Below, piece by piece: positions 49,022 through 61,803 of a DNA stretch of 64,000 nt. How positions within the stretch are numbered: position 1 is the first letter of the stretch; every line of letters starts with the position of its first letter. The stretch covers positions 620,001 through 684,000 of the forward strand of contig CASHTG010000017.1 in the NCBI GenBank assembly GCA_949357655.1, written 5' to 3'. Source of the DNA: Parascedosporium putredinis. Taxonomy: Eukaryota; Ascomycota; Sordariomycetes; Microascales; Microascaceae. The notes beneath the pieces were generated by a model. That model did not search any database and was not told the origin of the DNA. It saw only the letters and a program-made list of their open reading frames with translations. A program made the position numbers and the translations under genes.

Positions 49022-51738
49022 ATGGATTCTGAAGACGGGGAGATATTCATCAAGGTACGTTATCACATCTCGTTGTCTTGACCACCCCTGGGCCTCACAG
49101 CTGACTCTTTTCGGCTCTCCACAGCAACTCGCCAGCTTCGTGCGCACCCACGAAAAGGCTTTGGCAAATGCCCTGCAGTTTCGCCGGCAACCTGCCCGCC
49201 ATGGGCCCTCACATAGCGTAGGCTCGGTCTCTGTGCCAATATCCCCCACAGTACCCGAAAGGCCTTCTACATCCTCCTCTACCTCGAGCACGATTGCTGC
49301 AGCCTTATCTTTGGGGCCCTCAACTTGACATCCCAAAGCACAAAATCCGCGAAGCTGTCACTTACCCCGCACCACCTCTTCTACCTACTCTCCCGCTTTG
49401 AGGAACTCAAAATCGACGTGGGCTCGATGAAGATTCGTCTTGAGAACCTCCATGACACAAGCACTTCGGCCAACTATGTCTCCTTCTTGAGCAACTCGCA
49501 GAGACTAAAGCGTCGAGGATCCGATGTCGGCTCCATCCGATCCGTATCGAGTGTCCGAAGCGTCATGTCCGGTATCTCGACCCTGTGGTCGAGTTTCGGT
49601 ATCGGGGCCAGTATTTCTGCTGCGCGGGAAGAGAGGCAGAAGGCTGCTCTGCAGATGGACATGAAGTATCTCTACTCTGCATTCACCAAGATTCCCTCCC
49701 TCCGACTTGCCCCTGATTGGCGGGCTCGTTTGATTCGCGGTTATGAAGAGTTCCCCTTCGATTCCGCCGTCCCTCTCTATGTCTTCAAAAATCTCCAGGC
49801 TCTTGAGGTTAGCGATGTCGACTTCCGCCAGTTCTTTGGCTGGGACCGCCTCGCCGAGCAACTGAGGTCCTTGACCATTAAGCGGGCCAGCCTCGATGAC
49901 CCTGCTGATATCCTGATCGATATCGTCTTGGATGATATGGACAAGAGACGTCGCCGTACCTCCAAGGCCCAGACCTCGCCCACAAACCCGTGGCCATCAC
50001 ATTCGAGCCCTCGCCGGATACCCACAACCCCCAACAAGAGTCTCAAAAGACTATCTCGGCACCAGCCTCACCCGAGCCGAGACAATCTGTTGGCCACATC
50101 CGAGTCAATCCCATGAGTGCGAGCGAAAGCGCGATCGATGAATCTGCCCATTCTCCAGGTACAAGCCAGCCTCTCAAGGACCAAGGCGACACGGATGAAG
50201 AGCAGCCCAAATCACCGGCCTCACCATCCTCAAGGCCGCGAAGCTTCTCTCCTGTTCGCCGACCGAACTCACGAAATGCTTCGTCGCACGTACGGGGTCT
50301 CACAAGGTGAAGCGGTCCGGCTCCACTAGTTCTCACTCCAGCCTTGGTGATTCATGGCACCACCACATGCGAGGAAGTTCGTCCAACCTGTTGGCCATGG
50401 GAATTCTCCCCGCATCCAAGTGGCGCTTTCTGCGACATCTCAGCCTTGCAGATAACGGCTTGACTTCCATTGCGGCAACCAGCCTCAGTCCCCTTTCCAA
50501 TACCCTCCAATCACTAGACCTTTCATCCAACCTGTTCACCGAGATCCCGGATAGTCTCGCTACACTCACCGCCCTGCGTGCTCTTAATCTTTCTCATTGC
50601 ATGATTGATTCCCTCCACTCCTTGACACGCAATCCTCTTCCAGCAATCACAGCCCTCAATCTTCGGGGAAACAGGCTCCAGTCCATCGCCGGCATCGAGA
50701 AGCTGTACCCCTTGGAGAGGTTGGATCTACGAGAGAACCGCCTTACCGACCCCACGGAGATTGCCCGGCTTACCGGCATCCCTGATATCCGAGAAATCTG
50801 GGTTGATGGAAATCCATTTACGCGTACTCACCGAGATTATCGCGTAACCATCTTCAATCTGTTCCGTCAAACTCCCGGCTACACCGAAGACATCATCATT
50901 GATGGCATGGGCCCGAGCTACTCCGAAAAACGCTTGTTAGTGGAGCGTGCGCCACTCCCTGCCGTTGTCCCCGTTGTGAAGCCTACGCTCCCGGAGATTC
51001 CGGCCGTAGATGTGAGCAAGCCAGCCATTATCTATGATGCCCCACGCGAACCCCATGTCTTGAGGAAAGAGCGCCCAGCATCCAAGATAGTGTCTAGCGA
51101 GGTTAGCGTAGCGTCATCGCGAAGACGGAAGGCCCCTAAGAGACGCATCGTTGACTTGGCTGTATCAGAGCCGACGCCAAGCGTGCAGCCACAACAGACT
51201 CTTCAGTGCACTCCCTTGAAGAAGACGACGGTTATAATCGGAAGCCCGGAAGCAGCGGGTAACTTGACAGAATCAAGCGTTACCGAAGTAGAGACTCCTC
51301 CTTCAGAAACACCTCTCTTGGCCGCACCCTTTCTCGCGAAAGGTCAGGAGATGGGCGTTAGTCTACAGGGAACGCGCGAGCCTCAGCGAATCAACACTAA
51401 ACTAGATTCCCAGCCCGCCCCAGCCTTCACTCCCCACCTGAGAGCAAGACAGCCACCTGGTCGGACTCCAAGGAATGGGATAGCGGCGAGATGTATCGTC
51501 GCAAAATTGAGGCCTTGCGTGACAAAGTTGGCAATGGATATCTTAGTGTCTTGAGCGAAGAGTCTTGGGGGACAATACCCTCACTCCCGATTACTCTGGC
51601 AAGCCATACAACCCCGCCCTTCATAGCGCCGCGGCCTCGGTCATGGATAGCCACCACCACCCCCGTGGCCTTCATCATCACTCAATGGCACCACCTCCTC
51701 CACCGCAAGCAATCCACAGTGGCCGAACCCTAGGTTAA
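49022..51738 (+). CDS. leucine-rich-repeat protein of unknown function
   Basis: Exon 1 (49022-49054) encodes MDSEDGEIFIK; the intron is 49055-49124; exon 2 runs to the stop at 51736-51738. The start sits in a good context (CTACCATGG). The N-terminal 250 residues hold a conserved-looking region (LFYLLSRFEELKIDVGSMK, FTKIPSLRLAPDWRARLIRG, PLYVFKNLQALEVSDVDF). A Ser/Pro/Arg-rich linker follows, then five or six LRRs (LRHLSLADNGLT, LQSLDLSSNLFTEIPDSL, LRALNLSHCMIDSLHSL, ITALNLRGNRLQSIAGIEKL, LERLDLRENRLTD). After the cap (IREIWVDGNPFTRTHRDYR) comes a long Pro/Ser-rich tail ending in His and Pro runs. Five frameshifts (around 49313-49319, 49979-49981, 50294-50297, 51432-51435, 51567-51571) are removed by one base each, giving exactly 883 residues. 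Probably a cytoplasmic scaffold; no enzyme motif seen. Confidence 0.85.
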
Positions 51739-53334
51739 TCAGAGTCACCACCTTCACATTCCCGCGTCTTTCCTGGCAAGGATTGAATCGGGCCCCACAT
51801 TGTTTTGTTTTGGCATCTAGGACACATGATACCCTTGTGATACCCGTCCTTTCCCACCCTTTTGCGCCAAACCCGTCGTCGCTGTCCCTCTCCTAGGTAG
51901 ACATGCGGCGAACTGCCCTTTAGGCATCATGCCTACCCCGCTAACTTCCCGACATCGACTTTTCGCGTCTTTATTTTCACTCTTGTTCTTATATCTACTT
52001 ATTTCTATTTCCTCTTTGGCATCATTCGAGCATAGCGTAACCGGAGTTGGCATATTGGACCTTGGCGCCTTATTTTTCTCTCTGCTTTTCACCATCTTTT
52101 TCGCTTTCGATACACTCTCCCACTCCCTCTCCAACATGTTGCCGGAACAATACCGGCTGACGCGCGCCAACTTACTTGAGAGTTTCACCATCGAAATACC
52201 TCTTATGGAAGATGCAGGAGGGCGAGGACAGTTTTTGCACACACTATGCATATGGCATTCTCTATTATAGAGTACTTGCATGTTTTCATTTCATCCCATA
52301 GACCTTGGTTCTATTCTACCCTGTCTATTCTCATATCTTGAGACCGTGTGTCGAGAAATTGCTTGAAACGGGGCGAATGTTGCCCTTTGCAAGAGAGTTT
52401 ACAGTTTGTTTGTTCCCTACCGAGCTAGCTTTGTGTTCTTTGCCGCGATGTTTCCATTTTTTGGCGTCTCATCAGGTATTCCCACCAGGGGAGGTCAGCA
52501 TCCTGGAGGGTGGCTAGGTGAATTGAACTGTTGTCCCCTTTTCTCCTATGGTTTTCCTTCCTCTTTTTCCCTGTCAACGTTGCAGACTTACTTACGGTGT
52601 GGCCTTTTTGAAGTTGCGGAAGAGCAAAAGTTTATCCCTTTTTTCATAGTCTTGCTAGTTCTTGTTAGTTTCCTCGTGTTGATCAGCTCTCTCCGCATGC
52701 TTTTTCTCCCAGGTTTCACTTCGTTTGCAGAGACGCCTCGATGAGGACTGGTTCTAATATATCTCTCATTCCTTCTTCTTAAGACCTGCGATGTTGCCAT
52801 ATACGTAGATAATGTGATGTGAGAATCCATACCCGCGCGGCCAGTCTTGGCGAGGCGATGAATAGCGAATGCAGTATTCATGCATCCGCCATGAAGACAA
52901 AATAGCACGGTCACCATATCTAACTCCAGGTCCCACACACTGTTCCCCATTCCAGCGTGCCCCTACACCAATAGCACAAGAGAACCGCAAGAGGTCGTCC
53001 GATGCTCGCAGAAGTGCCTTCAGCAATAAATTATCCATAAGCCACACAGCTCCTCTCCTTGACAACTAGTGTGTTTCGATTTAAACTAGGCTCCCAGGCT
53101 CCCCGGCATCGGTCAAGCTACCAATGCAAATTTACATGCTTGTCGATCAAGTAGTATACTGCCGTTGATCTGGGCGGGGATTAGAGGAAAAGAGTCAAAG
53201 AGAAGTGAATGAAAAGAAGAAAGAGAGAGCGAGGTTGCATTGGAGCAAATCGCCCATTCCTTTCTTACATTGGGTCAGAAAAATATGAACCGAAAAACAA
53301 AGATAGGAATTACGAAATAACCAGCCCTTTCTTC

Positions 53335-53347
53335 TATATATATATAT
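53335..53347. repeat. TA microsatellite
   Basis: Six and a half TA units about 55 bases downstream of the tRNA gene. Confidence 0.85.
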
Positions 53348-53384
53348 CTCATAGACTGCCAAGCCAAGGAGTTTAAAAAGAAAG

Positions 53385-53391
53385 AAAAAAA
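53385..53391 (-). terminator. RNA polymerase III terminator of tRNA-Glu
   Basis: Seven T residues on the minus strand begin about 12 bases after the 3' end of the tRNA, the standard termination signal for polymerase III. Confidence 0.75.
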
Positions 53392-53403
53392 TGAAGCTTA
53401 TTG

Positions 53404-53485
53404 CTCCCATACCAGGAATCGAACCAGGGTCTACGCTGCACTCGAAGATGAGAGAGCGTTATGCTAACCACTACACCATATGGGA
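53404..53485 (-). tRNA. tRNA-Glu(CTC) with a 10-nt intron
   Basis: The minus strand folds as a tRNA. The acceptor stem is TCCCATA paired with TATGGGA, with discriminator G. The D arm reads TGGTGTAGTGGTTAGCA, which is also a good A box. The anticodon stem ACGCT/AGCGT encloses loop CTCTCA plus C, giving anticodon CTC. The T arm has GGTTCGATTCC, a perfect B box. An insert of about 10 bases (TCTTCGAGTG) follows position 37, the standard place of nuclear tRNA introns. The length of 82 is 72 plus the intron. The 3' CCA is not encoded, as expected in a eukaryote. It lies between the LRR gene and NTO1 on the opposite strand. Confidence 0.93.
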
Positions 53486-53983
53486 TTTGTTGTGATTGTT
53501 GGGGAGGGAGGGGTCAAGGGATTCTAAATAGCTCTTGTTGATTTTGACCAATCAAAAGCGGCCAAGTTCATGCCTCAGACGCCTCAGATGCCTCATTCCA
53601 ATGACTAATGATAATGAATCGCCACATGCGGCTCTGTCCAGGTCTGTGCGCTCACGACCTCACGCGTCCTCGCCCCTGCGAAAAACAGACCCCTACCATT
53701 GTTCGGCGCATTCCACCAGCCTCGACGGCTTCCTCTCCGCCCAAACTATCGATTCTCTCCAATGCAATCGCGATAGCCCTCTATACAGACCGTCATCGAT
53801 GCATATTACCATCTTCGGGAGCCGTACTGGGTCTGGTTACCGCCTATTGACGCGGTGATTCAACCCGTATTCAGAAGCCCCCAACAACCGCCTCTCGTAG
53901 CAACTCCTTCCCCACTTCCTCCATCGCAGGCGGCGTGTTGCAGTACCTTTATCCTCACCATTGCCCACGAAACGGGTGCGTCC
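53486..53983. other. promoter and leader region of NTO1
   Basis: About 500 bases between the divergent tRNA gene and the NTO1 start codon. It is C-rich towards the start codon. No further gene seen. Confidence 0.6.
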
Positions 53984-56900
53984 ATGATGGCGCCAAAAAC
54001 GCCAACGCCTCGTCGGACGCCCACGGGCAGGCGCCGCGGTCGCCCCCAGGAACCACCAACGCCGTTCGCGCCGCTCGACAGCCTACGGTGCCTGCCTCTG
54101 CCGCGACCGAGCCACCCCTAAGAAGCGACGATATATACCTGGTGGTGCTGGGGGTGGTGGCAGGTTTGTCGACGCTGATGATGTCGAGACTCCCGCTCCC
54201 GCAAGGACGCCAAGCGGCGCGAGGCACCGTGCGACAAACTCTGGAACCGGCGCAAATGCACCATCGCCCTACCCAAAGAGAGAGCGCAGCACAAGGATCC
54301 GATCCACATCGAATCCCGCGAATATCGAAGACATGAGATTTAGCTCCGCCGCAGCCGTTGCTGCCGCTGTGGTACAGAATGAGGGATACAAGCCTCGCGA
54401 GGAGCGCGGCTGGGAGGAGTTCCATCCGAACCTTGATATCGACGCGACATTTATGGTTTTCAACGCAGAGGATGTTGATGGCATTGCTCCTGTACAGGCC
54501 ACGCCAGTTTCCAAGGAGCCTGTGACGCCTGCTTCAACGTCAACACACCCGCCTCTGACCATGAACGGCGTAAACCTCGACTTGGACCGCCAGCTAGCCG
54601 CTTCCTTAGGTCTTGTGCCCGGCACGACACCAAAACGTCGGGTGGGCCGCCCGCCTCGGGATCCCCTAGCATTTTACGCTGCCCGGGTCGCTGAAGGACT
54701 TGGCATTCCCAAAACCCCTGCCGTCTTGCCTATCTTTAATCAAACACCCAAAGAGCGCCTCGATCTCAAGAAACCACAGTACCGCAAGACGGACCGTATC
54801 CTCCTCTTTGAGAGCAAAAAGTTCGGCCAAGCCCGTTACGTGGATAAATCCATGATGAATATCGGATATCAAGAAAGCGACGTCTACATGCGCCCCGAGA
54901 ACAGACTGATCAAGGCTGGCGATTCCCTCGTCGATGACGAAGGCGATCAGTCAGGTCCTCTCACCACGAAAGGCGGTCGTAGCGAAATCAGCCAGTCGAT
55001 GGGAGGGCTTCTTGGCCGTGTGGAGTACGACATGGATGAGCAAGACGACATGTGGCTGGTAGCTCTCAACGCCGAGCGCCGGAAGAATGATCTTGAGCCC
55101 ATCACGAGAGAAGTGTTCGAAATCACCATCACTAAGATTGAAAAGGAATGGCACGCTCTCGAGAAACGTATCCCTAAGCCCAACCCCAAACCTCCCCAGA
55201 CCCATCGTCCTCGTTCTAGTTCCGCGGCCGCTGTCAACGGCGAGCCTCTAGTGGGAGAGGACCAAGATAGCAGATGTGCGATTTGCGACGATGGTGATTG
55301 TGAGAATACAAATGCAATTGTCTTCTGCGACGGTTGTGATCTTGCCGTCCATCAAGAATGCTATGGCGTGCCGTTCATCCCGGAGGGCCAGTGGCTCTGT
55401 AGGAAGTGCCAGCTTATCGGGCGGGGCGTTCCGGTATGTCCCCCTTCTCCCTCCTCCGGGCTTCTTTTCCCTTTGACATCCTTAACACGATACTAACTAT
55501 GTGCCTTTTAGACATGCATTTTTTGTCCCAATACCGACGGAGCCTTCAAGCAAACTAACTCATCTAAATGGGCGCATTTGTTGTGTGCCATGTGGATCCC
55601 CGAGGTCTCCTCGGAAATCACACCTTCATGGAACCAGTAATGGAAGTTGAGAAGGTGCCTAGGACCCGCTGGAAACTCACCTGCTACATCTGTAACCAGA
55701 AGATGGGCGCCTGCATTCAATGCGGCAACAAGTCTTGCTATCAAGCCTTCCATGTCACTTGCGCCAGAAGAGCAAGGTTATATCTTAAAATGAAGAACAG
55801 CCATGGCGCCCTAGCGGTTTTGGACGGCGCTACAGTTCTCAAGGCGTTTTGCGATAAGCATTGTCCAAGTGACTACGCCACTGAAGCCGCAGTCGCGCAG
55901 TTCACGCGGCAAGCTAAAAAGTTTTACAAGAAGAACATGAAGGGCCTGGTGTGGGCTGACACCCAAGCAGCAGCCAGTGCACTGGCGGCTACTCATCGCC
56001 ACGCTATCACAGAACACCCACCTGACGAGTCGCAGCTGACTGGGGCCAAGTTACTGGGGGCCGGTGGCGATAAGAAAAAGAGCTTACCCGCAAAACCCGT
56101 CTGGAAATTACCATCTGGGGCCCCTATTATTCCACAGGCCGTCTTCGACACAGTCGAGACGTCACTACAACGCTTTACTTTCCGGAAACGAAAAGAGTTC
56201 GTGGCCGAGGCTTGCAAGTTCTGGACTTTGAAGCGAGAATCAAGGCGGGGAGCTGCCTTGTTGAAACGACTCCAGCTTCAGATGGAAACCTTTTCATCAG
56301 TAGAATTGACAAGGCGCAATTTCGCCGCGATGGGGCCAGGCGGCAAGGCACGCCTAGCTCGCAGGGTCCAGTTTGCCGGCACTCTTCTTCAAGATCTCGA
56401 ACGGCTCAAGAGCCTTTCTGAAGACATTATTCAGCGTGAGCTGGATAAGCTGGATGCTTGCGAGCTTGAACAAGAGTTCGTTGATACATGCTACTTCCCC
56501 GTTGCGGCACATCTTGCCCCGGTTATCGATAAGGCCTTGTCGTAAGTGCAACCAACCTTCCCCCTCGCTGTAACATCCACCGCAGCACTAACTCGAATGA
56601 CTTTAGGCTTGACAAAAACATTTTCAAGACCGGACTTGACAAGCTTCAGATGAGGGTAAACGAGCGTTTCTACACAACGACTCTTGACTTTGCCCGCGAT
56701 CTTTGCGATGTGCTTCGCGAAGGCATTAATGCCGAACCTGACTCTACCTTTGTCTCCGGCAAGCCCGAGCAGACACCCAACGCAGTCAACGGTAATGTAT
56801 CGAAGCAGACCTATAACGAACCCAGGGATCGCAAGAGACTAGGCAAGCGTATCCTCAAGGCTGTCCAACCACAGCTAGATATGGCTCTCGAAGCTGAGGC

Positions 56901-57686
56901 CACTGTCACCTCGAAGCCCCTTGCCACCCTCGCCAAGGAAGTCAACAGCATGCTAGAAGCGTGTGTTGAACTGCAGCAGCCCTCCATAACGGTCTCGGGG
57001 GCATCTTTAGACGATATGGACGAGGTTGAAGACGTTGTCATGGTGGATGCTCCCGGTTCACAAATCACCGTCGCCAGCCAACCTGCCGTTTCTCCGGCGG
57101 CAAAATCGCGTCGCGCTGCGGAGTCAGATGCCATGGACACATCTGAGGATGGCGACCAAATCACTAGGAGCAATGAGGATGATGCTGCGGGGTTGACCAA
57201 AGCGGAAATCACGGTCCCTTCCCCGAAAGCCATAAAGCCGACCGTCAAGACGCTTCGGGTCCTCATAGGAACGGTATTGACGATAAAGATACGCCGCCCG
57301 CGACAAATGGCTACATTGCCATCCCGAAACCAGCGCAAGCAACTCCTCCCACCCCACCCCAGTCCACTGACAGCCTTGGGAAGGAGTCGGTAGACCCGTT
57401 GACCGAAGGAGGTATTCCATGGTATTTGAAGCAGTTCCACATTGTTGGTACAAGTGCCGTAGAGCCGGAATCAGTGGCACCTACCGAAGCACGTAGCCCG
57501 AGCGAGGAATTGACTGATATTGACGACGACGAGCTTACGGAGCTGGCCATCGATATAGAGGCTGACACAATCACCGCTTCGCCAACGACCGCCCCAGTGC
57601 TTGGAAAGGCCTCTACTCCGTCCAAGACCAAAGTTGGCTCCAGTCCAATTAGGAAACGGACTAGGGCATCCGCCCGGAAGCGGTAG
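53984..57686 (+). CDS. NTO1: NTO1/BRPF-type PHD-finger scaffold of a histone acetyltransferase complex
   Basis: In yeast Nto1 belongs to the NuA3 histone H3 acetyltransferase complex. Three exons: 53984-55433, 55512-56541 and 56607-57686. The N-terminus has two AT-hook-like cores (RRRGRPPG, KRRVGRPPRD) and an enhancer-of-polycomb-like region. A first PHD finger follows (CAICDDGDCENTNAIVFCDG, then HQECYGVPFIPEGQWLC), a zinc knuckle (CIFCPNTDGAF, HLLCAMWIPEV), and a second extended PHD (CYICNQKMGACIQCGNKSC, HVTCARR). The hallmark FTFRKRKEFVAEACKFWTLK comes next. The acidic C-terminus holds GGIPWYLKQFHIVGTSAVE. No bromodomain was recognised. Four frameshifts at C5 54043-54047, C4 54115-54118, CC 55609-55610 and C4 57231-57234 are removed by one base each; all splice phases then agree and the product is 1187 residues. 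The first of two adjacent ATGs was chosen. Confidence 0.92.
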
Positions 57687-60600
57687 TCCGAAAGCAAGAT
57701 GAGGCTACATACCTCCTTCCATATTCCATTTCCACAACGTCCACCTACTTTTCTCCAATATCTCTTCTCCTCCTCCGTACCCGGCAAACGGTGTTCTAAG
57801 TGGGCGAAGAGTCGAGATGTCTCCAAGGATGCATCTTCAGCCACCGCCTCCTTGTTTTGTTCTTTCTTACTTCTTCTTCCCTTCTTGATCATGTTATTTT
57901 TAGGGGTGGAAGAGTTATCCTCTTTTTCTTCATTTCTACTTGACTTACCCAATGTAACATGGATGCGAGCTTGTGGATGGCTGTATGAATACGAGGCCTG
58001 CTTTTTCGGACTGTTTTAGTGTGGCTTCTCTTCTTTTTTTTTTTTTGTTATTTCTTCTCTTCCCTTATTTTCCCTCTCCCTGGCGCATCCATCTCTACGC
58101 GGATTGAGATTTCTACTCTCCCCGTCCCCCATGTTCCTTTTCCCTTGCCTCCTTGCTAAAAGGATTGGAGAGGGTGACACGTGGGTTTGACTTGACCTGT
58201 TGCTGTTCGTTCTCGTTGTTTTGATTTTTTCCCGCGCCTGCGTCTTTGTTCCTGTAGAGATGGATCTTTCTCCTAGTCCTGTTTGTCGAGCACCGGAAAA
58301 TAGGCGTTTTGGAGGAGTTTCTAGGCACGTAATGGGAGGGAAGGGCCACTATTCACGATGTACCTGTCTATCTCGAGTTGTCTTTGGAGCGAATAGCATG
58401 CAAAATGTTTTATCTTACTTTTTAGTAGCTGCTTTCCCTTTGAAAGTTTATCCCTTGCCGAACTTTGTAAAATGCGAGATATCCGTCTTTCCATTTCCGC
58501 AGCCTTTGGACCAAGTACTTGAAACGTAAAGAGAAGACACAACACCGCACTGATACCTTGATGTAACCCACGTATTCGAAAGTGTCGGTGGTATCAGCAA
58601 CACAAACACAGAGAACCCTTACAAACAAAACAAACGGGCTAAGGAAGAAGCGCATAGGGGCAATTAGACACAAGTCGCGTTGACACAAGCGACGCGCGGG
58701 GAAGGCTAAAACAGCCGGGAGAACTGCCTCTCCGATGTCAAGACTGGTGGGAGAGTCTAATTCTACAGGGCTGCCGGCGGGCGGTTATACGCCTCGCGAA
58801 GCCGTCGTGTTTTGAGTGGCCAAAGGAGAGTCAATCCCGACCTCTTACAGGTTGTCTTTAAAGATTATTTATTCCCCGCCTCATCACTTCTTCCTTAATT
58901 CAAGCCGGTTCCTTCTGGGCCTGGCCCAGGTGGTCTCCACGGGGACTACCGAAACATACTTTACAAGTGACAGGCAAAAATGTATCTCAAGCGCAGACAC
59001 CCTTGTTCCGAGGCCTAACCTTGGCACTTTGAATAATGGCAGGGGGTGTCTTCCGCTGCAACGAATGCGACTCGAGGTTGGTGGTCGGCTCTATGCCGGG
59101 TGGTGGTGTGGAAATAGAGGGGTGCTCTCGAAGGACGCAGCCGCGCATCTTCAAGGTTCGTTCCTGATTTGTGTCAGGTGATATATCCCAAAATAACCCC
59201 TCCAGGCTCCGACTCGGGAGCGCACCGCCAAATAACAAAAGAGAGTTTTTTTATTCATGAGCAGGGCCTAAGCGAAGTGAGCGGGAGACCTTTTTAGCGG
59301 TGGCTTGAAACTCCCCTCCTTCGCTTTCCGTGGCGCGATGAACGAGGAGACGCCTCAAGGAGGGGGTAGCGGAGTCGGCGGTGGAAAGGTGATTGTCCGA
59401 CTAAATCACTGCAGCTAGCAAGGTACGAAAGGGGATTGACTTCGACACTAGGAAAAATACGACGCCCGGTTTGCGGATAAACGGAGGGAAGAGGGAAAGA
59501 GGAGGGCCATTTCCGGCGAGGAGTTAGACGGCATAGCAATAATGGTGGAAAGATCACCTGAGATCTGGGGATGCAGCGATACGGCGGCGGCGGCGGCATG
59601 GTGATGTCGTTGAGCCATTGCCGAATCAAACGGGATGTGGTCTGCATTGGTTGCGCGGCGTTTCCGCACACCTCGGCGTCGCAAGGCCCCCAGATCTTCT
59701 CCATCAACTGCGCATCGAAGGGGTGTGGAGGCGACCTGTGTACGCACCACTTGGGAGAACCTCAACGATTCAACCGTAGCAATTGACACTGGCAAGACTA
59801 GTCACAGATAATTCTGAGCCTATACGAGCACATGCAGGCTTACCAACGAGGGCCACGACTAAAGCTCAGAAGGAGCTGCGGCCAGCATTCAAGCTATCTA
59901 TTGCATCGATCAGTCTCTCACCTTAAAAGACTTCCACTCCAAGTCTAGAGGGGTAACCAGCCAGGCTAACAGAAATGAGAGGAAATAATAGATGGAGGAG
60001 GGGGGCGACTTTGTATGTATCCAAACCATCCGCGCATGTAGCTCCTTGCGTCGTAAAATGCAGGACGTCCAAAAAGTCTGCCGAGCAGCATGCCCAGTCG
60101 TGGAACCCCCTTGTTAGTCTGGCGTCGTGGATAATATCCGTCCTGCCTTCACCGTTGTAATGATAATGAGTACCAGGGCGTCCACTTGCATTAGCGGCTT
60201 TCTTTTCTTTTTCACTCCCCTTGATGATAGCTTTCGAAGGGCAAAGAAGTAAAAAGGGGGAGGGCAACAACTGGGCTGCCTCTAAAAAGAAAGACAAGAG
60301 GTTGAAAGGTGAGACTATCTCAATCCTCGTTGAAACGAGGAATATCCCTCCTAAGAAATTTTGCCTGATCCAGGGTGGCGGTGCAACGCGAGAGAGATAG
60401 ATGCATGGCACCGAAATGGGAGTGTATTGATCCCCGTGTGCCTGTTTGTGTGCCTGCCCGTTGTCGCCTCCCAGGAGATGAAATCAGAATCGCGGCCAAG
60501 AGGGGCGGTTTATGGAGCGCTTGTTCTTGCGGATTGCCCATGGAGAGGGCCCTGTACCGGTCTCCCGGAGTTTGAGAGAAGATGGCCTGCTATTGGTTAG

Positions 60601-61789
60601 TCCAGCCGTGAAATGGAACGAAGTGCTGGGGCATAGTTACATTGGATTGGTGAGGAAAGTATCCTCCCGAAAGGGCTGATGACGCCAATGACGATGAGGG
60701 GAGGGGAGGAGGAGGCAAGAGCAAGACGCACATCGGCCACCCACTGGGTGCCTCGGTTTCTCCCTCGAATGATCTTGCTCTCGCTATTCCCTATGCCTCC
60801 CATACACACACGCGCATACACACACTATGGACATCCATACATCCATTCTTGATATATCCAGATGGATGCACACATCCATGGATTCATTCAGACACACACC
60901 TGTAGAAACACACCCTGCGAATTCTGCCAGCCTGTTTACATGCCAACACCCCAATGTAATGATACGCTATATGCATCGTTGTAGCCTGTGCTCTCGACAA
61001 CTTCATCTCCCCCTCTTCCTTGGAGCGACTCCGATGCTCGAATTGTACAGGTGGAGCTTGGTGGACAAGGCATTACGTTGAAATTTGACTCAACCGATCC
61101 ACTGATTTTCGAGGTTATGTCAACTGTGCGTGACAGCCCTTTGATGATCGCCTTTCAGCTGCAGCTCAAGGCAACACATCTCCCACGGCACGTACTACTA
61201 GCCTCTGTAGTCTTGATTGATCCGTCTTCACAAAGCCCTACGATGATCATTGTGTACCGAAGCCGAAAGTCCTTCATCGGAGCGTATGTAGTAGCGTAGA
61301 AATTTCGAAAGGAGTACGTGATGGCTCGTCGATGCTCTTTATTACCCTATAACTCGAACCAGCAAGCCCTGCCCTGCTCTCCCTGGCCCAATAGAAATTC
61401 TAGGGGTTTGCTTTTGGGCGGGACCGCTCGGATTGAGGGCAAGATCAATGAGCTTGGGCCCTTGAAAAAGAGGCCGAACACGGATAGTCAACCCTCGACG
61501 ACGGACGCAAGGTCGTTGCATGTATCTCAGCTTCAGGCAGGAGCAAAATCTATGAATGATTGGCGCCTGCCACCAGGGAACTCAAGATCGAGACATGGAG
61601 TCCTGCGGTACCCTCCTAGATCCTAGATAGCACGGCCGGTTTCTCCACCACCTTTCAGCGAACGTGGGGAATCGACTTGAATGCCCACCTCCATCTTGGG
61701 GTTTCCAGTTGCAGCACGAGACGAGAAGTGCGGTGCACCCTGAATTTCAAGCCTTCTCACCTCTCGGCCCCTTCACCTCCCCTGTGGCC

Positions 61790-61803
61790 TTTTTTTTTTT
61801 TTT
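61790..61803. repeat. T14 homopolymer
   Basis: Fourteen T followed by two more interrupted T runs; the longest homopolymer region noticed in the window. Confidence 0.85.

Larger units (their letters stand above)
51739..53403. other. intergenic region between the LRR gene and the tRNA gene
   Basis: T-rich sequence on the plus strand that probably includes the 3' UTR of the LRR gene. No further gene recognised. A TA microsatellite and the tRNA terminator lie at the right end. Confidence 0.6.

Noticed and set aside
1..57686. Programmed ribosomal frameshifting or repeat-induced point mutation as the cause of the broken frames
   Set aside because: Programmed sites would not occur in every gene at plain C/G runs. 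Repeat-induced point mutation makes C-to-T changes, not one-base indels.
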